This document shows positions 45,211 through 53,632 of a stretch of DNA of 64,000 bases, piece after piece; the first letter of the stretch is position 1; each line of letters opens with the position of its first letter. The translations under genes were made by a program, and so were the position numbers. The DNA comes from Sphingomonas sp. CBMAI 2297 (GTDB lineage Bacteria; Pseudomonadota; Alphaproteobacteria; Sphingomonadales; Sphingomonadaceae), in NCBI RefSeq assembly GCF_029870595.1, contig NZ_JAPDIR010000003.1, forward strand, positions 300,907-364,906. The letters are read 5' to 3'. The notes beneath the pieces were generated by a model that searched no databases, was not told where the DNA came from, and saw only the letters and a program-made list of their open reading frames with translations.

Positions 45211-45696
45211 ATGGCTGCCCCAATTCCTGCTTCCCCGCTGTTCCTGCGCGAGCCCGAGATCCGGCGCGGCGTGGAGCTGCTCTATTTCGGGTATGCGCAT
45301 CTGACCCGATCGATCGACGCAGGGCTGGCGGCGCAGGGCCTGGGCCGCGCCCATCATCGCGCCCTCTATTTCATCGCCCGCAAGCCGGACCTGACGGTGA
45401 GCGAGCTGCTCGCGATCCTGGCGATCACCAAGCAGTCGCTCGGCCGGGTGCTGACCGAGCTGGCCGATCGCGGCTTCGTCGAGACCCGCACCGGCGATCG
45501 CGACCGGCGCCAGCGCCTGTTGCGGCTCACCCCGGCGGGAGCGAAGCTCGAAGGCGCGCTGTTCGACGCGCTGCGCGAGAAGATGGCCAATGCCTATTCG
45601 AGCGCGGGACAGGGCGCGGTGGGCGGCTTCTGGGCCGTGCTCGAGGGGCTGGTGCCCGAGGAAGAGCGCCAGCGCGTCGCGGCGCTGGGGCGATAG
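45211..45696 (+). CDS. MarR-family transcriptional regulator
   Basis: 161 residues. A MarR winged helix in the middle: LGRAHHRALYFIARKPDLTV, recognition helix region ILAITKQSLGRVLTELADRG, wing FVETRTGDRDRRQRLLRLTP, with flanking dimerisation helices. Divergent from ilvE; MarR proteins usually repress themselves and neighbours, so the 67-base gap is the probable target. The upstream frame is open further but the ATG at 45211 gives the normal family length. Confidence 0.9.
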   Translation: MAAPIPASPLFLREPEIRRGVELLYFGYAHLTRSIDAGLAAQGLGRAHHRALYFIARKPDLTVSELLAILAITKQSLGRVLTELADRGFVETRTGDRDRRQRLLRLTPAGAKLEGALFDALREKMANAYSSAGQGAVGGFWAVLEGLVPEEERQRVAALGR

Positions 45697-45704
45697 GCCG
45701 CCGT

Positions 45705-45725
45705 CCCCTCCCCGAGGGGAAGGGG
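45705..45725. terminator. GC-rich hairpin between convergent genes
   Basis: CCCCTCCCC against GGGGAAGGGG in the 54-base gap between the MarR gene and the methyltransferase gene, with a second possible pairing just after it. No T-run. Confidence 0.4.
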
Positions 45726-45750
45726 CCTGGCGCCCCCTCCCCGCGCGCGA

Positions 45751-46416
45751 TCACCCCAGCCGGATCGACAGCTCCACCTCGTCGGTGAACGGCATCGACA
45801 TATAGCCGTTCGCCACGTCGCCGACCCGCTCCAGATATTCCGGGCAATAATCGGCATTGTCGGCGATCAGGATCGCGCCGGGGCGCAACCGGCTCTCGAC
45901 CCGGTCGAGAATGTCCGAATAGAGCGCCTTGGCGCCATCGAGCAGCAGCAGGTCGATAGATTCGGGCAAGCCGGCGGCGAGCGTCTCCAGCGCGTCGCCT
46001 TCGCGGAATTCGACGAGATCGGCCAGCCCGGCTTCGGCCAGGTTCGCCCGGGCACGGGCAAGCTTGCCCGCCTCGAACTCGCTGGTGATCAGCCGGCCGC
46101 CGCCATTGTCGCGCAGCGCCGCCGCCAGGTGAAGCGTCGACAGGCCGAACGAGGTACCGAACTCGACGATCGAGCGCGCTCGGGTGGCACGCGCCAGCAT
46201 GTAGAGCAGCCTGCCCAGTTCGGGCGAGACCGGCAGCGCGAAATCGGCGAGCTTCGCGTAGAAATCGCGATACCCGGTCTTGCTGCGCATCATCGCGCGG
46301 TGATCCTCGCTCGTCATGCCGGCAAAGGCCGGGCTGGCGGCAGGCGGGTTGGCTTCGGTCTCGGCGAACAGGCGCGCGAGCAGGGGCGCCACGGGGGCGC
46401 TCGACAGGGTCGTCAT
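45751..46416 (-). CDS. SAM-dependent O-methyltransferase (CCoAOMT-like)
   Basis: 221 residues from the ATG at 46416, chosen because GGAG lies 9 bases upstream; the ATG at 46431 contains that GGAG. Rossmann motif I is SIVEFGTSFGLSTLHLAAAL, the acidic end of strand 2 LITSEFEAGK, and the metal/acceptor region DLLLLDGAKALYSDIL and LIADNADY. Methylates a hydroxyl, probably of a catechol or other aromatic compound; target unknown. Divergent from a TetR-type regulator gene, which is a likely repressor of it. Confidence 0.88.
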   Translation of the reverse strand: MTTLSSAPVAPLLARLFAETEANPPAASPAFAGMTSEDHRAMMRSKTGYRDFYAKLADFALPVSPELGRLLYMLARATRARSIVEFGTSFGLSTLHLAAALRDNGGGRLITSEFEAGKLARARANLAEAGLADLVEFREGDALETLAAGLPESIDLLLLDGAKALYSDILDRVESRLRPGAILIADNADYCPEYLERVGDVANGYMSMPFTDEVELSIRLG

Positions 46417-46466
46417 CCGGGGTTTCTCCATGTGGCGGCGGGGGCTTGCCCGCCGGTCCGGAAAAT

Positions 46467-46479
46467 ACGACTAGTTCGT
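46467..46479. promoter_or_regulatory. Candidate TetR-type operator
   Basis: ACGA-CTAGT-TCGT, a near-palindrome in the gap between the divergent methyltransferase and TetR genes. Position fits an operator shared by both promoters. Confidence 0.35.
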
Positions 46480-46513
46480 CAGTTTTGGCTATTCGCATTG
46501 GCAGCATGCCCGC

Positions 46514-47176
46514 ATGACCCCTCCCCGCACCCCCCGCGTCGCCTCGCGGAAACAGCCGCGACAGGCCCGCTCGAGCCAGCTGGTCGAGGCCGTGCTCGAC
46601 GCGGCTGTTCAGGTTTTGACGAAGGAAGGCGCGCAGCGTTTCACCACCGCGCGAGTCGCCGAGCGCGCCGGGGTGAGCGTGGGCTCGCTCTACCAATATT
46701 TCCCCAACAAGGCGGCGATCCTGTTCCGCCTGCAGAGCGACGAATGGCGGCGCACCTCGGCGATGCTGCGGGGCATCCTCGAGGATGCCGCCACGCCGCC
46801 CCTCGCCCGGCTGCGGCGGCTGGTCCATGCCTTCCTCCAGTCCGAATGCGAGGAAGCGGCGGTCCGCACCGCGCTCAGCGACGCCGCCCCGCTCTATCGC
46901 GACGCGCCCGAGGCGATCGAGGCGAAGGGAGAGAATGCGCAGGTCTTCCGGGCCTTCCTGCGCGAGGCACTGCCCGATGCGGCGGAGGATGCGCGGATGC
47001 TGGCAGGGGACCTGATCAAGATGACGCTCAGCCAGCTGGGCAGCAGCTTTTCCGAGACGCCGCGGACCGAGGCGGAGATCGCGGCCTGGTCGGAAGCGAT
47101 CGCGGACATGCTGTGCGGCTATGTGGAGAAGTTGGCGAAGAGGAGCAGCTTCCCACCCAAGGCTGGGCGCCCGTGA
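46514..47176 (+). CDS. TetR-family transcriptional regulator
   Basis: 220 residues. The N-terminal helix-turn-helix is unmistakable: LVEAVLDAAVQVLTKEGAQ, FTTARVAERAGVSVGSLYQY, FPNKAAILFRL. The C-terminal helical part (about 90-205) is the ligand and dimer domain; the inducer is unknown. Divergent from the O-methyltransferase gene, with a near-palindromic sequence between them. Confidence 0.93.
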   Translation: MTPPRTPRVASRKQPRQARSSQLVEAVLDAAVQVLTKEGAQRFTTARVAERAGVSVGSLYQYFPNKAAILFRLQSDEWRRTSAMLRGILEDAATPPLARLRRLVHAFLQSECEEAAVRTALSDAAPLYRDAPEAIEAKGENAQVFRAFLREALPDAAEDARMLAGDLIKMTLSQLGSSFSETPRTEAEIAAWSEAIADMLCGYVEKLAKRSSFPPKAGRP

Positions 47177-47201
47177 CTATCAGCCTCCTCCGCGTTACAC
47201 T

Positions 47202-48680
47202 TCAGCCCTTCACGCGCAGCAGCGCATCCCCGTCATTGTCCAGAAGGCCAGTGATCGCTCCGGTAGCAACGTCACGGGTGATGGTGATTCCCTCACCGGT
47301 GTAGCGATCGATGAACTTGTCGCGATCGAACGCCACCAGATGATTGGTCTTTCCGGTGGTCAGGTCCTTCAGGACCAGCTCGTTATCGGCTCCGGCGGTC
47401 GCGTTGAAGAAATAGTTCTCCGCCCCGGTATATTGATATCGCCCCGCGATCGCCGCTAGCTCGTCAGCGGACACCGGGATCCGGGTAACCGCGCGCGTCG
47501 GGAACAACCCCAGTGCGAATTTGTTCGAGATGGCCCGGGCCAGTTCATTTCTAACCACTCGGCCATTCTCGGAATTGGTCATCAAGACGACTCCCAATCG
47601 ACGCTGCGGGAAATAGAACAGTTCGCTCTTGAAGCCGGCATTGCTGCCACCATGCCCGAACGAGGCGGTCGCATCCTTCCCGCGCAATTCGAAGCCGAGG
47701 CCGTAGGCATCACCACCTCCCGGTTTGCCGCTCGGTTGGATCATCTGCTCGGCAAGCGCTCTGGATATCAATGCCCCCTTCGCCCCGGACAGCGCCTTCA
47801 GCATCCCGGAACAGAATTTCGCTATGTCGGAGGGAGTCGTCCACAAGCCGGCCGGCGCAAGCTCCGGATAGACATGCCAGCCGCCGGGAAAGGGTTGGCC
47901 ATCGAACTGATGGGCGAGGCTGACATTCCCTTCGGGATAAGAGTCGAACGTGCTGTCGGCCATATGCAGCGGCGTCAGCACATGTCGCTGCAGGTAACGG
48001 CCGAAGGGCATGCCGGACTGATCCTCGATCAGCTTCTGCAGCACGACATACCCACCGCCCGAATAGGAATATCTCGATCCTGGCACCGCTTCGACGCGAA
48101 GCGCGGGACTGTTGCCCTTGCCGTCCAGCACCCCGGCCGCATCGGGTATTGCCCGGGTCTTCTCGTAACCGGCGAAGCCGCCAACGTTCAGCCCGGCGGT
48201 GTGGCTCAACAATCGGCGAATCGTTACCTTCTCGGTTCGGTTGGGTTCGCTTGAAGGAACCTTCCACGTGCGAAGATAGTCGTTCACATCCCGGTCGAGG
48301 TTCAGGCCTTTGGATTGGACCAGGGTCATCACGGCAAAAGCGGTGACCGATTTGCTGATGGAAGCCGCCTGGAAACGCGTATGCACATCGACGCCTTGGA
48401 ACCGTCGACTATCGGTGGATCCATAGCCCTTTGCCCAGATAACGTGCCGGTCATCGAAAATGGCCACGCTGACGCCGGGGACGCCAAGCAATGCCATGCG
48501 CTCGTTGAGATTGTAGGTCCTTCGCGTTTCATCGGCCAGAACGACCCGCGGTATCAGGCCATTCTCGATGCTCACGATCTCCGCGGCAGACAGGTTGGCG
48601 GGAGCAGCCGGAGCGACTTGAGCCAACGCTCCGCCACAACAGGCAATCGAAAAGACCGCGCATCCAATGCCACGATACAT
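47202..48680 (-). CDS. Secreted serine hydrolase, class C beta-lactamase / DD-peptidase fold
   Basis: 492 residues from the ATG at 48680, preceded by GGAGGGGG. Signal peptide GIGCAVFSIACCGGALAQ. The S-x-x-K nucleophile motif is SISK in FQAASISKSVTAFAVMTLVQ, the tyrosine motif reads YSG (RYSYSGGGY) instead of the usual Y-x-N, and the third motif is GHGGSNAGF. An extra C-terminal domain of about 100 residues (AGRYQYTGAENYFF...) follows, as in many esterase-type members. Acts in the periplasm; peptide, ester or beta-lactam substrate not decided. Its base composition is visibly less GC-rich than its neighbours, suggesting a different history. Confidence 0.88.
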   Translation of the reverse strand: MYRGIGCAVFSIACCGGALAQVAPAAPANLSAAEIVSIENGLIPRVVLADETRRTYNLNERMALLGVPGVSVAIFDDRHVIWAKGYGSTDSRRFQGVDVHTRFQAASISKSVTAFAVMTLVQSKGLNLDRDVNDYLRTWKVPSSEPNRTEKVTIRRLLSHTAGLNVGGFAGYEKTRAIPDAAGVLDGKGNSPALRVEAVPGSRYSYSGGGYVVLQKLIEDQSGMPFGRYLQRHVLTPLHMADSTFDSYPEGNVSLAHQFDGQPFPGGWHVYPELAPAGLWTTPSDIAKFCSGMLKALSGAKGALISRALAEQMIQPSGKPGGGDAYGLGFELRGKDATASFGHGGSNAGFKSELFYFPQRRLGVVLMTNSENGRVVRNELARAISNKFALGLFPTRAVTRIPVSADELAAIAGRYQYTGAENYFFNATAGADNELVLKDLTTGKTNHLVAFDRDKFIDRYTGEGITITRDVATGAITGLLDNDGDALLRVKG

Positions 48681-48859
48681 GCGTCCCCCTCCAGGTCCCC
48701 GAGCTTCCAACTCTTCGGTGTGCGCATCGAGTATGGCCGGCGCGTGACAAAGCCCCAAGCGGATACTTCCGAACCTTCCGTCAGAATGGCTTCAGGGGAG
48801 CCAGCACATGGCCCCGGGCGCAGCGCTTGGGGCACAGAGCGCGGTGGACGCCCTGCGCC

Positions 48860-49468
48860 TCACGCCACCTTGAACCCTTCCCGGTTCATCGCCTGGGTCA
48901 GCGCCCGGTTCTTCTCGTCGCTCAGCTGGGCGCGCAGCATCGGGAACAGGCGCAGCTCCTCTTCCTCCATATGCGCCTCGATCTCGGCGCGGAACCGGCG
49001 GATCCTGGCGATCCAGTCGGGCGAGGCGGTGGGGATGCTCTCCAGTTCGTAGAGATGCTGCTTCACATAGCCATGCTCCTTGGTGAGCTGATCGGCGGCA
49101 TCGCGTTGCCCGGCCTCGCGCAGCGCCGGATAGATGACATTCTCTTCCTCCACCGCATGCTTCATCAGCGCGTGCTTCAGATGCGCGAGCAGCAGGTTGC
49201 GCTTGGTCGAGGAATGCTCGTCGGTGGCCTCGATCTGGCCGAACACCTTGCGCAGCGCTTCATGCTCGGTGGCGAGCGCCTCGTCCCAATTGCCCGCGAG
49301 CAGGCTTGGCGCCTGCACCACGGCCTTGCGCCCGAGCAACGCCAGCACGCCCAGCGCCATGCCGCCCGCCGCGGCACCGGCGATCACGCCGAGATTGTGC
49401 GTGGTGCTCGTCCGCTTGGATCCGGTGAAGCGGCCCTTGCTGTCCCGCGTGGCGGTGGTGGTCGTCAT
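48860..49468 (-). CDS. Hemerythrin HHE domain protein
   Basis: 202 residues from the ATG at 49468 with GGAG upstream. After a basic N-terminal tail (RDSKGRFTGSKRTSTTHN) comes a hydrophobic stretch IAGAAAGGMALGVLALLG that may anchor it in the membrane. The HHE helices carry the iron ligands: TEHEALRKVF, HLKHALMKHAVEEENVIYPA, KEHGYVKQHLYELE and HMEEEELRLFPML. Such proteins bind a di-iron centre and are linked to oxygen, nitric oxide or oxidative stress responses. It is alone, between the serine hydrolase gene and proC. Confidence 0.88.
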   Translation of the reverse strand: MTTTTATRDSKGRFTGSKRTSTTHNLGVIAGAAAGGMALGVLALLGRKAVVQAPSLLAGNWDEALATEHEALRKVFGQIEATDEHSSTKRNLLLAHLKHALMKHAVEEENVIYPALREAGQRDAADQLTKEHGYVKQHLYELESIPTASPDWIARIRRFRAEIEAHMEEEELRLFPMLRAQLSDEKNRALTQAMNREGFKVA

Positions 49469-49530
49469 GGCGCTCGACTCCGATGTTACGCTGTCGGCGC
49501 AACAACGAAGCGCGGCGGGGGGCGTTCCGG

Positions 49531-50325
49531 TCAGCGCCGGGCGGCGGCGGCCATTTCGGCGCTGCGGCGCGCCGATGCGCCGAGCGTGGCGCGCAGCAGC
49601 GCCGCGAGCGCATCGTCCGCGTCGAGCACGTCGAGCCCCTTGCGGGTCGTGCCGCCCGGGCTGGCCACCCGATCGACGAGCGCCGAAGGCGGCGCGTCGG
49701 CCTGGGCAGCGAGCAGCCCCGCCCCTTCCACCGTGGCGATGGCAAGCCGCAGCGCCTGTTCCTCGCCGAACCCGATCGAAACCCCGCCCGCCGCGAGCGC
49801 ATCGATGAAGCGATAGACAAAGGCCGGCCCGCAGCCGGCGAGCACGCCGAGCCGGTCCAGCCCCGCCTCGTCGCCCCACTCGACCAGCCCGAGCGGCTGC
49901 ATCAGCGCGTCGACAACGGCGCTGCGATCGCCGGCCAGGCCGACCACGCCCTTGCCGATCGCGACCGGCAGGTTGGGCATGGCGCGGACGATCGCTCCGG
50001 CCCGGAACCGGCCCGCGAGCGAGGCCAATTCGACCCCGGCGAGGATGGAGACGAGGAGCGGCACGCCGGCGATGCGATCGCCATGGGCCTCGGCGACCGC
50101 GTCGATCTGCTGCGGCTTCACGCCGAGCATCACCGCCTGTGGAAGCGGGCCCTCGGGCAAGGCCCTGCCCTGGCGCACGCCCTCGGGCAGCGCGCGATCC
50201 TGGCGGTTGACGACGAACACCGTTGCGGGATCCACCGTCCCGGCATCGATCCAGCGGCGCAGCATCGCGCCCGCCATGTTGCCGCAGCCGACCAGCCAGA
50301 GGCCGGCCGGGGGCGTGGCGCTCAC
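49531..50325 (-). CDS. proC: Pyrroline-5-carboxylate reductase
   Basis: 264 residues from a GTG at 50325 that overlaps the stop of the YbjN-like gene (GTGA). NAD(P)-binding WLVGCGNMAGAMLRRW at the start, VMLGVKPQQIDAV, IVRAMPNLPVAIGKGVVGL, and the C-terminal signature region VASPGGTTRKGLDVLDADDA, all typical of ProC. It makes proline from pyrroline-5-carboxylate in the cytoplasm. Coupled to the upstream gene, an arrangement often seen in Sphingomonadales. Confidence 0.95.
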   Translation of the reverse strand: MSATPPAGLWLVGCGNMAGAMLRRWIDAGTVDPATVFVVNRQDRALPEGVRQGRALPEGPLPQAVMLGVKPQQIDAVAEAHGDRIAGVPLLVSILAGVELASLAGRFRAGAIVRAMPNLPVAIGKGVVGLAGDRSAVVDALMQPLGLVEWGDEAGLDRLGVLAGCGPAFVYRFIDALAAGGVSIGFGEEQALRLAIATVEGAGLLAAQADAPPSALVDRVASPGGTTRKGLDVLDADDALAALLRATLGASARRSAEMAAAARR

Positions 50326-50822
50326 GCCTCGCCCTGCGTTTCGATGAGCGCGGAGGCCAGCGCGTCCTGCGGGGTCTTGCCGCCCCACAGCACGAACTGG
50401 AACACGGGATAGAAACGCTCGCACTCGTCGATCGCGCTCTCCACCAGCAGCTCCGCCTGGGCCAGGCTCAGCGTCGGCTCCTCGCCGTCGATCAGCGCGG
50501 CGTGGCGGAACAGCAGGATGCCGCTCTGCGACCAGAGCTCGAAATGGCCGATCCAGAGCTGCTCGTTGACCAGGCCGATCGTCTCATAGACCGCCATGCG
50601 GCGCTCGTCGGCCACGCGGATGTCCGGAAAGGCGAGGAACTGGAGCACGCCGTCGTCCTCGCGCCAGATCGCGCGCAGCTCATACTCCGTCCAGCTGCCC
50701 TTCACCTTCGCCACGATCTCGTCTTCCTCGCGGCTGTGCGTCCAGCCATGCGCGGCGAAATAGCTTTCGAGCATGTCGATAGGGGCTGCGTCGTCGCGGT
50801 CGAATTCCGCTTCGTCGAGCAT
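50322..50822 (-). CDS. YbjN domain-containing protein
   Basis: 166 residues from the ATG at 50822, with GGAGAAACTG upstream. YbjN/type III secretion chaperone-like fold: MLESYFAAHGWTHSREEDEI, WTEYELRAIWREDDGVLQFL, VYETIGLVNEQLWIGHFELW. Cytoplasmic; general function poorly known, thought to affect protein stability or stress tolerance. Its stop overlaps the proC start. Confidence 0.85.
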   Translation of the reverse strand: MLDEAEFDRDDAAPIDMLESYFAAHGWTHSREEDEIVAKVKGSWTEYELRAIWREDDGVLQFLAFPDIRVADERRMAVYETIGLVNEQLWIGHFELWSQSGILLFRHAALIDGEEPTLSLAQAELLVESAIDECERFYPVFQFVLWGGKTPQDALASALIETQGEA

Positions 50823-50928
50823 CAGTTTCTCCACTGGGGCCGGATTGCTTGGGCAGAATCTGCCAACCGCATCGGGCCCGCACAAGCACGGGGTTCACAA
50901 CCCTGCGCAAAAGCTGTGGACAAGGTGT

Positions 50929-51240
50929 TTATGCTTGTCCCGCCGGCTTTTTAGGCGATTTCGGCGCCTTGGGTGCTGCCGCCGGCTTGGCAGCGCCGCC
51001 CAGCTGTGCCTCGAGCGCGGCGAGGCGCGCGTGGAGCGCCTCGTTCTCGTCGCGCGCGGCCACGGCCATCGCCTTCACCGCTTCGAATTCCTCGCGGGAA
51101 ACAAAGTCCATCCCGCCGATCCATTCGCGGGCACGCTCGCGCGCGGCGCCTTCGGTCTCGCGGGCGACGCCGGCCAGCGTGCCCGCCGCGCCGTTCACGA
51201 ACTTCACGAAATCGTCGAACAGGCGGTTGTCGGTCTGCAT
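50929..51240 (-). CDS. ubiK: UbiK-family ubiquinone biosynthesis accessory factor
   Basis: 103 residues. DDFVKFVNGAAGTLAGVARE at the start and a coiled coil (FVSREEFEAVKAMAVAARDE, then ALHARLAALEAQLG) are the two halves of the UbiK/YqiC (BMFP) family, followed by an Ala/Pro/Lys tail. It helps the ubiquinone-synthesis complex assemble in the cytoplasm. It follows the TspO gene by 18 bases on the same strand. Confidence 0.88.
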   Translation of the reverse strand: MQTDNRLFDDFVKFVNGAAGTLAGVARETEGAARERAREWIGGMDFVSREEFEAVKAMAVAARDENEALHARLAALEAQLGGAAKPAAAPKAPKSPKKPAGQA

Positions 51241-51258
51241 TTCAAATTCCTCGCGCGA

Positions 51259-51816
51259 TCACTTGATCTGTATTTCGTCAGCCGAACGCGAAGATACAAG
51301 GCTTCCCGCGTTCGGATTGAGCTCGTGGATCTGGTAGAGAAGCACCCCGGCGAACGCGATCCAGGCGAGATAGGGGACCAGCAGCACCGCGGCGAAGGTG
51401 CGGATGCGCGCGAAGAGGACGAAGGTGACCAGCGCGAGCACGAACAGCGCGCCCAGGATCGCCAGCGCCGGCACCACCTGGTGCATGCCGAAAAAGACCG
51501 GCGACCAGACGAGGTTCACCACCATCTGCACCGCGAAGACGGTCAGCGCCGGCCCGCGCAGCGTCGATCCGCGCGCGTTGATGATCATCGCCAGCGCCAG
51601 CCCCATCAATATGTAGAGCGCGGTCCAGGCCGCCGGGAAGACCCATTCCTCCGGCATGATCGCGGGCTTCACCAGCCGCGCGAACCACGGATTGGCGCTG
51701 CCCGACGGCGCCATGCGCGCCGAGGTGAAGCCGAGCAGCAGGATGAACGGCACCGTGACCACGGCCCATCGCAGATAGGCGAGCCGCAGCTGCCCCTTCG
51801 ATGCGATTTCCCTCAA
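51259..51816 (-). CDS. TspO/MBR family membrane protein
   Basis: 185 residues with a TTG start that has GGAGG 5 bases upstream. Five hydrophobic helices; the family pattern is clear in NPWFARLVKPAIMPEEWVFP, AAWTALYILMGLALAMII, VVNLVWSPVFFGMHQ and FAAVLLVPYLAWIAFAGVLL. TspO proteins bind tetrapyrroles and influence oxygen- or stress-dependent regulation. The cysteine-poor tail after LLYQIHELNPNAG is longer than usual. Operon with ubiK. Confidence 0.92.
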   Translation of the reverse strand: MREIASKGQLRLAYLRWAVVTVPFILLLGFTSARMAPSGSANPWFARLVKPAIMPEEWVFPAAWTALYILMGLALAMIINARGSTLRGPALTVFAVQMVVNLVWSPVFFGMHQVVPALAILGALFVLALVTFVLFARIRTFAAVLLVPYLAWIAFAGVLLYQIHELNPNAGSLVSSRSADEIQIK

Positions 51817-51885
51817 CGCGCCCTCCGGTTAAATCCTGTGGGCGCAAGGGCTATGTTGCAGCGCGCCGAAACGCAAGCGTTGCCG

Positions 51886-52623
51886 TTATGTTTCGCGCGT
51901 CGCGGCGATCAGGAATTCGACATTCCCCTCGGGCCCGGTGATCGGGCTGGCAGTGACGCCGGCGACGGCCCAGCCCTGCGCGGCGACCCAGTCGGACACT
52001 TCGCGGCAGACGCGTTCGTGCACGGCGGCATCGCGGACCACCCCGCCCTTGCCCACTTCGTCACGCCCGGCCTCGAACTGCGGCTTGATCAGCGCGACCA
52101 GCCGGGCGCCGGGCCGGGCGAAGCGGAACGGCACCTCGAGCACCTTGGCCAGGCCGATGAAGCTCGCGTCGCAGACGATCAGGTCCACCGGCTCGGGGAT
52201 GTGCCCGTCGGTCAGGATCCGCGCGCTGGTCTGCTCATGGACGACGACGCGCGGATCCTGGCGCAGCTTCCAGGCGAGCTGGTTGGTGCCGCTGTCCACC
52301 GCATAGACGCGCGCGGCGCCGTTGCTCAGCAGCACGTCGGTGAAGCCGCCGGTCGAGGAGCCGACGTCGATCGCCACCGCCCCCGTCACATCCCAGCCGA
52401 AATGCGCGAGCGCGTGCGCCAGCTTGATCCCCCCGCGCGACACCCAGGGATGGTCGCGCCCGCGCACGTCGAGCACCGTCTCCTCGGGGAATTGCTGGCC
52501 GGGCTTGTCGACCTTGCGGTCGCCGGCGAAGACCAGGCCGGCCATGATCAGCGCCTGGGCACGCGTCCGGCTCTCGGCAAGGCCGCGGTCCACGAGCATC
52601 TGGTCGGCGCGCTGCTTGGGCAT
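51886..52623 (-). CDS. tlyA: TlyA-family rRNA 2'-O-methyltransferase (hemolysin A-like)
   Basis: 245 residues. S4 RNA-binding domain at the start (RADQMLVDRGLAESRTRAQA, then LIMAGLVFAGDRKVDKPGQQ), followed by an FtsJ-like methyltransferase with SAM motif AIDVGSSTGGFTDVLLSNGA, VYAVDSGTNQLAWKLR, and DLIVCDASFIGL. It methylates ribose in rRNA. Proteins of this family were first described as hemolysins. In many alphaproteobacteria it lies beside dxs; here it is 3 kb away. Confidence 0.94.
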   Translation of the reverse strand: MPKQRADQMLVDRGLAESRTRAQALIMAGLVFAGDRKVDKPGQQFPEETVLDVRGRDHPWVSRGGIKLAHALAHFGWDVTGAVAIDVGSSTGGFTDVLLSNGAARVYAVDSGTNQLAWKLRQDPRVVVHEQTSARILTDGHIPEPVDLIVCDASFIGLAKVLEVPFRFARPGARLVALIKPQFEAGRDEVGKGGVVRDAAVHERVCREVSDWVAAQGWAVAGVTASPITGPEGNVEFLIAATRET

Positions 52624-52790
52624 TGCCGGCCTTTAGGTGCAACCGCCCCGGATGCAAAGCCGCCCGGCAAATGGCCCGCCCCAACGGCCCGCCGCAACCC
52701 GGCTTCGATCCGGCGCAATCCATATTGCCCATTAAAATAGTGGGAATAAATTGAAGCTCCGGCCTGCCCTCCCGTTGGAGTGCAATTGCA

Positions 52791-53468
52791 ATGAGTATCT
52801 TCGCTCCGTTTGACGAACATTCGCCGCTCGTCCTCACCGTCCCCGGGCTCGGTGGCTCGGGGCCCTCGCACTGGCAGACGCTCTGGGAGCAGTCCCGCCC
52901 CGATACCAGCCGGGTCGAGCTCGGCATGTGGGATACGCCGCATCGCAATGCCTGGGTGACCAGGCTCGACCAGGCGATCCGCGGTGCCCAGGCGCCGGTG
53001 GTGCTCGCCGCGCACAGCCTGGGCTGCCTCGCCGTCGCCTGGTGGGCGGAGCTCTCGCCCCAGCCCTTTGGCTGGCCGGTTGCAGGGGCGTTGCTGGTGG
53101 CCCCCGCCGATGTCGACCGGCCGGACGTGAAGTCCGAGCTTGCCGGCTTCGCGCCCGCCCCCGCCAGGCCGCTGCCCTTCCCCTCGATCACGGTGGCGAG
53201 CCGCGACGATCCCTGGATCGGCTTCGATCGCGCCCGCGAACTGGCCAAGGGCTGGGGCAGCTTCTTCGTCGACGCCGGCCCGCAGGGGCACCTCAACGCC
53301 GCCAGCGGCATCGGCTGGTGGCACGAGGGGCAGGAGCTGCTCGACCGGGTGCTCGATGCCGCATCGGATCGGTCCGGCCGGGTCCGGACCGCGGCGGAAG
53401 CGCGCTCGCTGCTCGCGATCAATGCCACGGAAGCCGCCCAGGCGCATTATCTGGGCCGGCATGCGTGA
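52791..53468 (+). CDS. RBBP9/YdeN-type alpha/beta hydrolase
   Basis: 225 residues. TVPGLGGSGPSHWQTLWEQ is the N-terminal signature of the RBBP9/YdeN group; the nucleophile is in VVLAAHSLGCLAVAWW, the acid in ASRDDPWIGFDRAREL and the histidine in GPQGHLNAASGIG. Cytoplasmic serine hydrolase of unknown substrate. GGAG stands 12 bases before the start. The AT-rich stretch TTGCCCATTAAAATAG upstream is a plausible promoter; the C terminus past residue 195 is a short helical extension. Confidence 0.9.
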   Translation: MSIFAPFDEHSPLVLTVPGLGGSGPSHWQTLWEQSRPDTSRVELGMWDTPHRNAWVTRLDQAIRGAQAPVVLAAHSLGCLAVAWWAELSPQPFGWPVAGALLVAPADVDRPDVKSELAGFAPAPARPLPFPSITVASRDDPWIGFDRARELAKGWGSFFVDAGPQGHLNAASGIGWWHEGQELLDRVLDAASDRSGRVRTAAEARSLLAINATEAAQAHYLGRHA

Positions 53469-53632
53469 TTCGGCGTGTGGCCGGTGCTTCCGGACGCACG
53501 CCACTGGTAACTGCCCGCAAATCCCCTAAATAGGGAATGCGGGCGTGGCCGGGTGGCGTACCCTAGAGCGTCACCCGGCCTACCCGCGCCTTTTTCCTTC
53601 CGCCGGCCGCTCCACCCGGGTACACCGGTGTC

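Noticed and set aside
47202..48859. Genomic island or prophage remnant around the lower-GC hydrolase
   Set aside because: Only one gene shows the composition shift; no integrase, attachment repeats or phage genes were seen, and the tRNA gene is 3 kb away with no duplicated 3' end.
50915..50923. TGTGGACAA, one mismatch from a DnaA box
   Set aside because: A single near-match with no cluster, no AT-rich unwinding region and no dnaA or origin-linked gene nearby.
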